DNA of 64,000 bases, from contig NC_049981.1 in NCBI RefSeq assembly GCF_000003815.2, positions 2,558,498-2,622,497 on the forward strand, given 5' to 3'. This stretch comes from Branchiostoma floridae. Lineage: Eukaryota; Chordata; Leptocardii; Amphioxiformes; Branchiostomatidae. Position numbers and translations under genes: made by a program. Shown here one piece after another: positions 1 through 42,202 of the stretch (position 1 is its first letter; each line of letters begins with the position of its first letter). Below the pieces are notes generated by a model. That model had not been told where the DNA came from and searched no databases. It was given only the letters and a program-made list of their open reading frames with translations.

Positions 1-1049
1 AGAAGACAACACGGAGTGTGCAGCAGGTGGAGAGAGAGAAGAGGAGAACAGGGAGTGTGTAGAAGGCAGAGCGAAAGAAGAGCGGCCCGCACCGGTACCT
101 AGAGCTCGCAGAGGAAGACTTATGGACTTTAGGAGATGTATAACTGGCATAGGACGTCGCATGAGAAAACTTCTTCAATGTTGCAATTGTCTAAACCCTG
201 ACACAGAGGACTGAAGTTGGTACATCTGTTCTGTTACGTATTCCGTTACATCTGATCCGTTATACCTTTATATGAAAAAAAAATGTATGAAAAAATTTTT
301 ATGAAAAAAAAGAACGAACGTTAAAAACAGCAAAAACAACAAAAAGGAAATGGATGTCCATTTCACTTTGACTAAACAGGATCGTAATGTAATTAGTTGT
401 AGAAATTGAAAAACACTGTGCGGCTGTGTCGGAGTGTACATTTGCATGTATTTCTCTCGCTGGTGGGCTGCTAGGGGCGCGATTTAATCAGATTCGAGAG
501 AAGACGCCTATATTAAAGTGGTACACGTGCGTAGTATTATTCATTAGTTTATGTGTGCAAAAGATAAGTCGTGTATATACTACACAAGATGGTGTCACTC
601 GGTGAATGCACTGTGCTTCTGATGTACAAAATGTATGTGCGCGAGTGCTTTGATGACGTAAACGTTAGTTCAAGCATACATGTAGATGGTCATCGATATG
701 TGTGGAATACAATCCACTTTCTTGTTAATTAAAAGACTCTCCGTGAAAGTTCATGGATCGAAGCATGTTTTCCGTTTTATAAATTTTTGATTCATAACTT
801 ATTGACCGGGCGCTCTCGGTCTAACTCATCGCCATGCAGGGATTTGGCATTGAATGGTTGGGAATAATGATAACGTTATTACAAAGCAATTTTTTTTTAC
901 ATCTGAAGGGTATACGTCACGTTCATTCAGGTTTTTAGACTTACAAGATTTAATCAAGGTCAATCTTATATCATTGTTTGTACTTGTTTGTGCCTGTCAC
1001 AAGTTGTGTTTCAGAAGACGAGGTGTTTTGTGTGTCAGGTATGTACGTG

Positions 1050-1093
<44 letters not shown>

Positions 1094-1953
1094 TGTGTGT
1101 GTGAGTGTGTGTCGTGTGTGTGTGTCGTGTGTTTGTTGACGCCGTAAAAACGTTTCAATGACGTTTCCACCCTGCGGCCGAAAAGCGTAGGACCTATCAG
1201 ACTGCAATGTTTCATTTAGTCAACGACTCAATATTTCAAAAGCTATCAGCAAAGTTGTCAGACAAAAACGTCTATAAGTAGGTATGGCGTAAGCGATGAT
1301 ATATACCTTGAGAACTTAAGTATAGCTCTCCAGGGTAATAGTGAACTTGGAAATGTTTTAAGATGTCTGGACTCTTCAATGCAATCTTTTTCGCCAATCA
1401 ATCTATCAATATACCGCATGTGTGTCCTTGTATCTAAAATAGTACAGAACTCATCCAACTAACAGTCTAAAACTTACCGTAAGGTGTCGTATTTGCGCAG
1501 TCTATGCAACGTACGTACTGTACGACTGTTTACGATGATGAAGTCCAAGACAAGGAATAGGTGTTTTGACCACAAGGTAGGAGGTGCTAGTACGTTCCGT
1601 GACCTAACTGATGAAATTGATAAGCTCTGTATGTGGGTATACACAGCCTTATGATAAGCCTAGCTCGTCGACGTCCTTTAAGAAAAACGGCAATATTTTT
1701 ATGATCCTGAAGTTCTCTAGTAGTTCTCTCGTAGATCCTGCATTTTCAACTACATGTACCATCGATTTCCTTTTTTCATCCGGGCAGAATTGGTATTACT
1801 GACTTTATCTGTTCACCATTGTATAATGTATATTGTAATGTTACCAGGGCTAGCCCTTGATAATAGCCTCCGGCTAGTTGGGTAACCCTGGCTTTATTCC
1901 TTATTATCATATAGCCAGGCGCCGCGGACCAATCAGAAGGCCCCGTTCCACGT
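1..1953. other. Intergenic, no gene recognised
   Basis: I see no exon with recognisable protein similarity on either strand. The stretch is mostly AT-rich, with A-runs near 270-350 and a GT microsatellite near 1055-1133. It could include the untranslated end of a gene lying to the left, but nothing in the sequence shows this. Confidence 0.5.
1055..1133. repeat. (GT)n microsatellite
   Basis: This is a run of GT dinucleotides with a few interruptions (AT, GA, TC). Apparent reading frames through it on both strands are only low-complexity Val/Cys or Thr/His runs and are not genes. Confidence 0.95.
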
Positions 1954-2053
1954 NNNNNNNNNNNNNNNNNNNNNNNNNNNNNNNNNNNNNNNNNNNNNNN
2001 NNNNNNNNNNNNNNNNNNNNNNNNNNNNNNNNNNNNNNNNNNNNNNNNNNNNN
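1954..2053. other. Assembly gap (100 N)
   Basis: Exactly 100 undetermined bases, the usual placeholder for a gap of unknown size. A CCAAT-containing GC-rich stretch stops at the left edge. Confidence 0.98.
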
Positions 2054-3861
2054 AAATCGGGAGAGGCGGGACGCAACTTGAAGTTCAACCTTTGGTATGA
2101 AATAACGTTGCTTTTGTTTGAACCTGCTGAAATAGCAATAATGTCGTAAAGATATTGTGTCCGCCACAGTAAAAGACAAAACATTTTATTGAAAATTTCT
2201 CATGACACGAAAAATGTCTGTTTGCTCTAGTTCCGTGATACATGATAAGATTAGGGATGAGCCCCCTACTGAATTCCTTTTGCGTGACAGTTTGCCTATT
2301 TGTTTTTTTTTTTATCATATCAAGTTGTTTGTTTGCTGGTTGGTTGGTTGGTTGGTTGGTTGGTTACGTAAAGCCCCCGTCGCTAATCAAGAATTGAGCT
2401 CGGCCGACGTGTTGGCGAGCTCAAAATGGGCATGAACAATCGACGTCCTGGCGATTACGCGGGCTTCGGACGATTTTTTGCAGCTCCGGGCCTGGCTCGG
2501 CCGACGTTTTCGGTTCATTGGGAGCTTCGCTTAAATGTAGCAAGGCCTCGGCGACGATTTTTGAGCTTTTTATGAGATTTTAGATTGGGGTATCGCAAAA
2601 TTCCTGCTAATGTTATACGGTGCCAGTCCACCCACACATGCTCTACATATTTGCCACAAGACGTTAAAGATGATCAAGATATATTATTTTTCACTGACCG
2701 GGTTAGTCGACTCTCACTTCGTCCATATCCGTGCTCTGAGAACCTGGTCCGAGAACCTAGTCGGGGGCCGACACGGACTGCCGGACCTGGCCCATTCCTG
2801 ACATCACACCTTCCACTCAGGTCAATTAAGTGACGTAGATGTCAGGGCAAATCAATGAGAAGGACCAGAGGACTGGTCTAGTGGACTGATGAGCGCTTAA
2901 CGTTGTGTACGGATAAAGCGTGTGAATTGCTTACAACTTTGTCAAGAACTTTCATACGAGTACTATAAGTTACTGCCCTACTGGTATTCTTTATATTTTC
3001 TTAGTTGTATCTTGTATTTCTTTTTTACCAAACCAATTTTCTTTAAATGATCAGCGAATTATATGATGCTGTATCAAATACAGTGTAAACTCTACCAATG
3101 CACACAAGCAAACAAACAAAACAATAAACGAAAATGAACAAATAAAACAGTAGACACAAACAAATGCAAATTCATGCACACCTGGTAGGCGGGGCTTCCT
3201 GGGATCTTGAGGTGCTGATGGGAACCTGGGCACGATACAGCTGCTAGCTCGTTCCCAGCGTACCCCATGTTGTTTTCATCGACACGCCCTGTTTTGCTGC
3301 ATTTTATATTCCCGGTGGCATATTTAACGGAAACCTAGAGTCAGACAGAAGGTGAGACATAAGAAATATTACCGACAAGTTTCCCGTGGACAAAAAAAAT
3401 CTACTTTGATGTTACAGAAACTGGAGTTACATTAATGTTCTTCACTGATCGGAGATACCAGATACAGGGCCAATGGACCGATCCTGAAACCTCGAGCTCG
3501 CCCCCTGTTCGATCATGCTCTATTACGAACACCTCCGTCAAAAGCAGCGCTTGTCGGACAGAACTTTGTGCCGCCGCTATTTTGATAATAATGACACGTG
3601 ACTTCGGTTTAGCTTTTTTGGCCTTGAAATCCTCTCAGAACAGGCCGAGAAAAATGCGCTGCGCATGTCCTCTTTGTTGGATGTTAACGTTTCCCGCCGC
3701 GGACAATTAAAATGACTTACCTGTGGAGAAACTGGACTTTCATTAAAATTACCTTCAGAGATTCTTCAGAGAGTCACATGGTCCACTTTCATTGATGTTC
3801 TCTAGATCTACGTAGTTACTTTGCGTGCTCAATGGAGAAACAGACTAGGCCTGAGACTTAC
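2054..3861. other. Intergenic or intronic, no gene recognised
   Basis: No exon could be supported. There is a short (TGGT)n run at about 2337-2365 and a GC-rich segment at 2395-2530. If the protease-like gene at 3862-4804 continues, its remaining exons should lie here on the minus strand. No GDSGG-type motif was found on that strand. Confidence 0.45.
2337..2365. repeat. (TGGT)n microsatellite
   Basis: About seven tandem TGGT units. Confidence 0.9.
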
Positions 3862-4804
3862 ATTGACGTTCTCCACTGAGAAGGGGCTCCAGGTTAGCGC
3901 TGTTCCCGGGAACTGGAGGCCAGACGCCAGGCTCAGCACCGCAAAGCTGTTCACTGGACTCTTGTTCCGCAGCCAGCCGGGGAAGATGTGGACTCTCCGT
4001 ACCTTGAAAAAAAAAGAATGATGAAGAATAAAATATAAGATATTGTTCTTGACAGCGGAGTCGGTATAGTCTTCTTTGCAATCATGAAGCCCTTGTCTGT
4101 AAAACCTTTCTTCACTTGTTTATTACTACGCTGAACTTATTCGAAAATCAGGCCATGCTAAAAGTGCTATAGATTTATGGCATTTCTTCGAGCTTGCTCT
4201 GCTTGACTAGTACTATTCGGGCATACAAATTCAAATCCGTTAGACTTCGGTCAGCTGCAGGTCTGTCTTACTCCGCTAAATAAACTTTGGGCACCGTAAT
4301 TTTCTCTTTACTTCGGGCAAACCAATTTAACTCCGCTAGATCTAGACTTCGGGCAAACCATGATTTAGCTCCGGTAGGTCTAGACTTCGGGCAAAGCAAT
4401 TTAACTCCGATAGATCTAGACTTCGGGCAAACCAATTCAATTCCGCTAGATCTAGACTTCGGGCATGTCTATCTTACTCCGACTGGAGTCTCACTGGACT
4501 ATTGATTAGAATGGGCCCTATAGTTCCCTGATGCTGCCCCCAATACTAAAGTGAAAGATTCAGGTACAGTGGGCCCTACCTTGATCCTGCCCCCAGTACT
4601 GAGTGAAAACTGCAGGTTGGAGTGCGCCCTGCCAGTGGCGGAGTCAAAGGCACAGCTCGCCGACGTCAGAACCAGCTGAGGCGCGATGACCGTCCCGTAA
4701 CAGTGGGCCTCTTTGGACGGCAGGTTCAGCCGCCCAACTAGCGGGGTCGCCGCCGCTGCCAGTCCCACGAATAGGAGACCCAGCACCGCCGCTTGCACCG
4801 ACAT
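3862..4804 (-). CDS. Secreted trypsin-like serine protease homolog, catalytic residues lost (5' exons)
   Basis: Two exons are visible: 4580-4804 (75 codons from the ATG) and 3862-4002 (47 codons). They join in phase 0 with donors GTAGGG and GTAAGT and an acceptor after a T-rich tract. The product starts with a hydrophobic signal peptide (about residues 1-19, ending near AAAATPL). It then has a chymotrypsin-fold segment, CYGTVIAPQLVLTSASC, matching the block around catalytic His57 in S1 proteases. Where active enzymes have AAHC this has SASC, so His is replaced by Ser. In exon 2, NSFAVLSL lines up with the usual NDIALLKL, so Asp102 is replaced as well. This implies a non-catalytic homolog. The first exon lacks the usual IVGG activation site. 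The Ser195 exon was not found, so the gene is partial here or degraded. Confidence 0.55.
4230..4495. repeat. Minisatellite, unit about 36 bp
   Basis: Six or so diverged copies of a unit built around CTAGATCTAGACTTCGGGCA followed by AACCAATTTAACTCCG. The unit length is near a multiple of three, so frames stay open and give an artificial repetitive peptide. The array lies in the intron between the two protease-homolog exons. Confidence 0.8.
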
Positions 4805-5925
4805 GGTTAGCTCTCAGGCCGTCTGGTAGTGAATGTAATGCATTATCATCCTCATGCAGTAAATCTGGGACTTTTATTTGTCTTACTTTGGGATCAAGAG
4901 CTTTATTGTCACATTTCGCCAGTAATGTCAACACGGCTGACGAGATCTCCCATTGTGCCAGTCCTACACGAAAACACCTGAAAACTGTCAACACACTCCC
5001 ATTGTGTCTGGCCTCCTATAAGCCCAGTGAGCAGTGTGATCACGCTGCAATTGTGCTGGTAAACACTTGATATTTTACGGTGAGCAAATCAAGCCCTTAA
5101 CCTCGGGTGACCCGTAAAACACAGAACCCCGGCAGTTGTTCTGTAGGAAAGGCTTTCCAAGAAACCATACTGTTACTGAAAAAACTCAAGCCCTTTGTAA
5201 TTACCTTCGCCAAGAAGGCAATAGTTTGGGTAGGATCGGGTAACGTTTGTTTGTTTGCCTGTTTGTAGAAGACCAGCATAACTAGGATGGATTGTACATG
5301 TATGTGGGTAGGTCTTGATAAAACCTGTAAACGATTAGATTTTGATGCCCCTAGCAGCTTGTTACGGTACTGCAGTGGAAATTCCGAGTTTGATATCTCG
5401 AGTTCTGGACATGCTGTGGTCATGATTTCAAGTCGAGTGGTACGTGGTAGATAGCTCTTGGTGCCGAGTGTAAGTGGTGTAGGGACGGGAATTTCTTACT
5501 TTTGGCATTTGGAAGTATTGTAGTGGTGAACATCATTGAACATGCAGTATTTATGCAAATGAGGACCTCATTTGCATGATTAAAGGCTTATGTCTTAACC
5601 TGGATTGTATGCGTATGTTATCTGGGTGACGATCATGATCAACTGATGTAATCTATGAAAATGAGGACTTTTCTTGCATAATTATTGATTATCACAATCA
5701 GGTGAAAAGGTTAAAATCATTTGCGAAGGTCGCGGAACTCTTGTTTGGTTTGTATTGACACTTGGGTTTAGCCAAAATAAAATATTTTGGAAACCATGTC
5801 TGCACAGCGTACCTTGTAAATGTGTGAAATATTTAGTCATGAACTGGCTGTATGGGCCTAGGGCTAGAAAACTACTGATTGTCCTTGAGAAACACATCAC
5901 AGACACTGTGACACACACGCGCGCG

Positions 5926-6008
<83 letters not shown>

Positions 6009-6017
6009 ACACACACA

Positions 6018-6056
<39 letters not shown>

Positions 6057-6104
6057 CATGACTGAAACGGACGTTGCACACACACACGAGTGTCTGAGAC
6101 TTTT
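4805..6104. other. Intergenic between the protease homolog and WDR19
   Basis: No exon recognised. It should hold the promoter of the minus-strand protease homolog (just right of 4804) and distal 5' sequence of WDR19. A long CG/CA microsatellite occupies 5919-6054. Confidence 0.45.
5919..6054. repeat. (CG)n(CA)n microsatellite
   Basis: About 15 bp of alternating CG are followed by some 120 bp of CA repeat with three TCA interruptions. Alternating purine/pyrimidine tracts like this can adopt Z-DNA. Frames through it encode only Thr/His or Val/Cys runs. Confidence 0.95.
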
Positions 6105-6127
6105 CGTAGCCCCTCTTAGTCTTATAT

Positions 6128-6262
6128 CTTTCTCGGCTATTCTCGGACCCTCCTTTGGTGCTCGACTGTTCCCGGACCATTTCTTTTCTTCGGTGCTCGG
6201 CTATTCCCGGACCTTTTCGTCACTGCTCGGCTGTTTCCGTGCCTTTCCGCCGGTGCTCGGCC
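6128..6262. repeat. Tandem GC-rich repeat in the WDR19 promoter region
   Basis: About four diverged copies of a 35-43 bp unit containing GGTGCTCGGCTATTCCCGGACC followed by a T-rich part. The array ends about 165 bp before the WDR19 start codon, so it is probably promoter-proximal. Confidence 0.65.
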
Positions 6263-6270
6263 GCTGCTAC

Positions 6271-6284
6271 GTTGCCTTGCCGAC
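6271..6284. promoter_or_regulatory. X-box-like (RFX) site upstream of WDR19
   Basis: The plus strand reads GTTGCCTTGCCGAC. On the minus strand this is GTCGGC-AA-GGCAAC, matching 11 of 12 defined positions of the X-box GTNRCC-N(0-3)-RGYAAC. It lies about 143 bp before the ATG of a ciliary gene, within the usual range for RFX sites. Binding is inferred. Confidence 0.45.
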
Positions 6285-6426
6285 GTTTATAGCGCGCAAA
6301 GCACGACGGGAGAATAATTAGTGCGCATGCCTGTACCATTCCTGAAAGAAGAAGGACTGTTTTGATCTATCTTGTGTTTTGTCGCTTTATAGTTCGTGTC
6401 AGACAAGTCATGTGCTGATCCTAAAG

Positions 6427-38330
<31,904 letters not shown>

Positions 38331-38470
38331 AGACCAGTGGAGGCTACGGAAGCTAGTTGGCTTGTATTGATTGACATAGTAGAATCTTTTTTGCAATCAT
38401 TGACATTTACACATAATAACAGACTTGTGGTACACCTCTGGGTATTGTGTAGAATGTATGAAGGCTGTTC

Positions 38471-38476
38471 AATAAA
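38471..38476 (+). terminator. Candidate WDR19 polyadenylation signal
   Basis: AATAAA about 140 bp after the TGA. A second AATAAA at 39435-39440 is an alternative. Which one is used cannot be told from sequence. Confidence 0.4.
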
Positions 38477-39499
38477 AACTTCCAGTTTTCTTAGGAGGCT
38501 GAAACTATAATGAGCAATTTTAGCCCCTACCATAAACCGGAAGCTGGTTCAGGGGACACCTTTGTCAAAAAGCCCTCGTATTTGAAAGCACAAAATTATC
38601 AATATTCATTTATTGAGTGTTATTCAATTCTTTGTTGAACACCAGTCCCATTGTACACAAATGAGTACTTTAAGTTTGATACATACCCCTATGCTCAATA
38701 TGTTGATATGTTCAATATAATTGTGAAAACTTCAAATTTGAACTGTAAATATAGAATCTGTATGTAAGCTGTCTGTCAAACCACAGAAATGCAAAATAGA
38801 GACAAAATGCAAATATTTGATGGAAGAGATCTCTTATTTGTCAAATCAACAATCAACATGCTGATTGTGATGGACAGTCAGGATTAGTCTAATATATGTA
38901 TAATAGGGTGAGGTTTTTCTTTCAATTGACAGCAATACTGGAATTTCTGTACATTAATTGATAAGTTGAAATATGAGGTTGAAAGGTGATATTGAATGTC
39001 CCATAATCATATTGCCTTTAGTGTTTTGCATGTGCCAGTCTTGTCATAGATGTGACACACATTATGTTCTGTACCTGTATTAGCACCATATAATCACCTT
39101 CTTCTCATCCAAACAGGCCACATGTGTAACTTCTCAAAGTCTTGTGGTTGGACTAGTGGAAAGCAGTGAATTACATCCACACAATGTACAGTAAAGTGTA
39201 AACATGATTTTAGGTTGAGAGGTAAAAAAAGTGGAATTGTTTTAGTTGTCCTTTGATTTAAAGTAAAGAACTTGATGGATATTGTATTAGAGTATAGAAA
39301 TTTGTATTAATGTTGTAAATTTAAAATCACTTTGTATAACATTGAGATTCAGATAGTACATTCAGTTTGTATGTAGATATACTCTGTGGCTGCTAATGTA
39401 CTTCAGAAAATGGTTATTTTTGTTGTTTGGTGTGAATAAATTGAGAATGTTCAACATGCATTGCCAGTGCTTCATATATAACATACATGTAGTATAATG

Positions 39500-40214
39500 C
39501 AGTAGAAGCCGTTTAATTGCACACCCGATTTGCCAGCGTATTTCGTGCAATTATTCGGATGGTGCAACAAAACGAAGTTAAAGGCTGGACTGCGCGCACC
39601 ACCACGGGATCCTGTGCAATTGACAGAAGTGTGCGGTTATCCTATTAAAGGGGCATTCCACTCCACACGGGAGTGTTATTTTCCGATAGATATTAATTTT
39701 AGGAAGTGATAACTGCATTACTACCTCACATTATACGATTAAGTACCCAGTTGCTCCACATGCCTCAAAAGCATTCACTCTTCTACTAAACTCCCCAAGT
39801 ACCCTCTAATTGAATTAATCCTATGGCTGAATACAATGCAAAACTTTTAGGTAAGGTTACAAAACTAATTTAAGGTTCGCTAAGAAATCTCGTCTTGTTC
39901 TTGTATTCTTTGCTATCTTATGAGCAATTTGCCTTCTCGGTGTGCTTAGCGTACCTCATTTATCCCGAAATTATGTACGATAAACAAAGTGTCTATGCGT
40001 ATAGGGAATGCATGGGTAGGGTCTGCATGGGTTTAGTGAGTGTCATTATTATTTTATAAAACACACATCACGTAATTCATCCCAAGGTGAATTTCACAAA
40101 ATTCGGCTGATTATGCATTCATTGACACATTATCTATTGGAAAACAAGACTCCCTTCTGGAGTGGAATGCCCCTTTAAGTAAGTTAACTTTGTACAATTA
40201 AATGGCTTCTACTG
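39500..40214. mobile_element. CAGTAGAAGCC element carrying a nested insertion
   Basis: Ends CAGTAGAAGCCGTTTAATTG and CAATTAAATGGCTTCTACTG are inverted. AATG occurs on both sides (39496-39499, 40215-40218). A second element sits inside at 39649-40174. The remaining outer sequence is only about 190 bp. Confidence 0.7.
39649..40174. mobile_element. TTAA-target MITE (piggyBac or Kolobok type), 526 bp
   Basis: Ends AGGGGCATTCCACTCC and GGAGTGGAATGCCCCT are perfect inverted repeats, with TTAA on both sides (39645-39648, 40175-40178). No transposase is present. Confidence 0.8.
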
Positions 40215-42202
40215 AATGTTCCTGCATTTGCAAAAGAACAGAGGTGGTTTCATTTGCAAAAGAACAGAGAGGTGGGTTTTTTTTTCGAGGCTAAGTAATC
40301 TTTGATTAAAGGTTCATCCATCCAATTATGCGTGCATCCACAGGCAAAGTGCAATCAATCCAGCTCACACCTACAAAGTCCACGGCAGTGGCTATTACAA
40401 CTAAAGCAGAGAGGAACTCCATTGCTGGGGCAGACAAATCAGGGTCTATAGGCATGAAATCCACAAATTTGCAGTTCATGGCTGCTAAGAACATGCCAGT
40501 GGAACAAAACCAAACCGAGGGGACCTCTCTGCATTGGGTGAACTCATGGGGAACATTTTGGCATGGAGTACATTTTTTCTACTGGTATATGTACAAAGGG
40601 GAACGTCTCCATAGGGAACATTTTTGATGGGGGTTATTTCTGCATGGGTAAAATTGGGACATTCAAATGTGGGGAGACACGGCTGCCTACACCTAAGCCA
40701 AAAGGACTTCTGTGTCTCGGGCAGGTATTTAGCCATTCACAAGCATTAATTCTACAATGAATAGACTGAATAATGCTAGTCTTAAATGTGCATGTGCAAA
40801 CACTCAGAACTGTTTAAAGAAGCCTTTAATCAATACATAAAACCAGCATACATGAACATGCATCATTGTTATACTGTGAAATCGACATACAGATACAAGT
40901 AAAGATTCTATGACAGCATACATGTATGCTAATGACATTCCCTTTGGTGCTTTATTTTATAAATAGACAGCCAAATTTAAGTCCCAGGTCGAGACAAATC
41001 TGTGAAGCACACTACACGTTCATGACAACATGTTATTTTATACCCAGGTCAGCTTGCTATAATATTTTAACAACACGATACGTCATATATATATACATGA
41101 TGCTAATAGCCTTGCAATTAGGCAGATTATAAATGAAAAATACTAAGCATGTATGTACAGTACCAACAAGAACCTCCAATATTTTGCTTCTAATGCACAG
41201 GGGCAATAAAGATTTCATCTGACCTAGCTATGGCTTTTGTAAGAGGCTTGACACTGTACGTGTTAATAATACATATCTCTTAGTTGATTATTTGATATGT
41301 AAGAGACATATCATGTCCTTTTTTTTATTACCATTGCTAGGGTCCCAAACATGCAATGTGACCATTTAAGGTTTTGTAGTTAGCACATAGTTATAAAGTT
41401 GTCTTTACAGAAAAAATGGACAAATTGCATTTAAAAGACTGCATGCAATTCAATGACAACTTTACATAGGATACAACTATTCCATACTGAGCAAGTGTAC
41501 AAGTTAATAACAGTAGGATGTGGTGATAAAAGAAGAAATTACAAGTTAACAATGCCTTACGGAAAGCCGCTAAGGCTCAGATTTGGTGTCCGTGGTATAG
41601 AGAAAAAAAGATTACATTTTAAGAACTGATGACTTACATCTTATACCTTGAGACAGTTTATTACATAAACAATGTAAGGAATACATCATCTTACATGTAA
41701 ATATAAAATCATAAAAACAAGTGGTGCTAATCTGGGAAGGCTGTAAGATCCAACTGATATATAGAAGATATAGTGACATCTGAGTTGTATATGGTAATGA
41801 AAGAAACTGAACTTTACTAATATACAATATGTATCAGCAATATTGCCACATTTGGCTCTTTCCTGGTACAGGGTTTGCCTGGACAGAGGCTAGAATTTAA
41901 ATTCAACCTAACCGTATAATATTATATTGTTACGCTGCTTTCGTCTTCGGGTTATTTTTGCATTTTATCTTACAAATGTACGTCAAGATGCCTAACTATA
42001 ACACGGACAACAAGGAATGTTTTTCACCAAAAAAGGACAAAATTTAATATACAGATGAGAACAACAGTCCTTGGTGACCTTTCTTGGTTCTTATGGTGGC
42101 CCCAACAATTGAAGGATGTCCAGTTCCATTGACATGTCCTGGTGGAATAAAGCCAAGTTCCACTGCTATAAGATGAGCTGTGTTCACCTACTGTGCCCCC
42201 TC

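Larger units (their letters stand above)
38331..42202. other. Intergenic region between convergent WDR19 and KIF23
   Basis: It should contain both 3' UTRs. AATAAA signals on the plus strand lie at 38471-38476 and 39435-39440. On the minus strand AATAAA corresponds to 41657-41662, a possible KIF23 end. A nested pair of transposons occupies 39500-40214. No further exon was recognised. Confidence 0.5.

Noticed and set aside
3184-3227. Possible third exon of the protease homolog (CCCAG acceptor, GTGTGC donor)
   Set aside because: The phase-0 reading VPISTSRSQEAPP only vaguely resembles the S1 segment after the Asp block, lacks the expected cysteine and has a weak donor.
4499-4579. Extension of the protease-homolog first exon past AAG to a downstream stop
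   Set aside because: The sequence after AAG is a donor (GTAGGG) and a partial repeat of the exon end. Splicing to 4002 keeps both frame and similarity.
5755-6321. 188-residue frame with a His/Thr run
   Set aside because: It is driven by the CA microsatellite and has no splice or protein support on either side.
40306-40494. Minus-strand frame MFLAAMNCKFVDFMPIDPD...
   Set aside because: No recognisable domain, no clear splice context and located in a convergent intergenic region.
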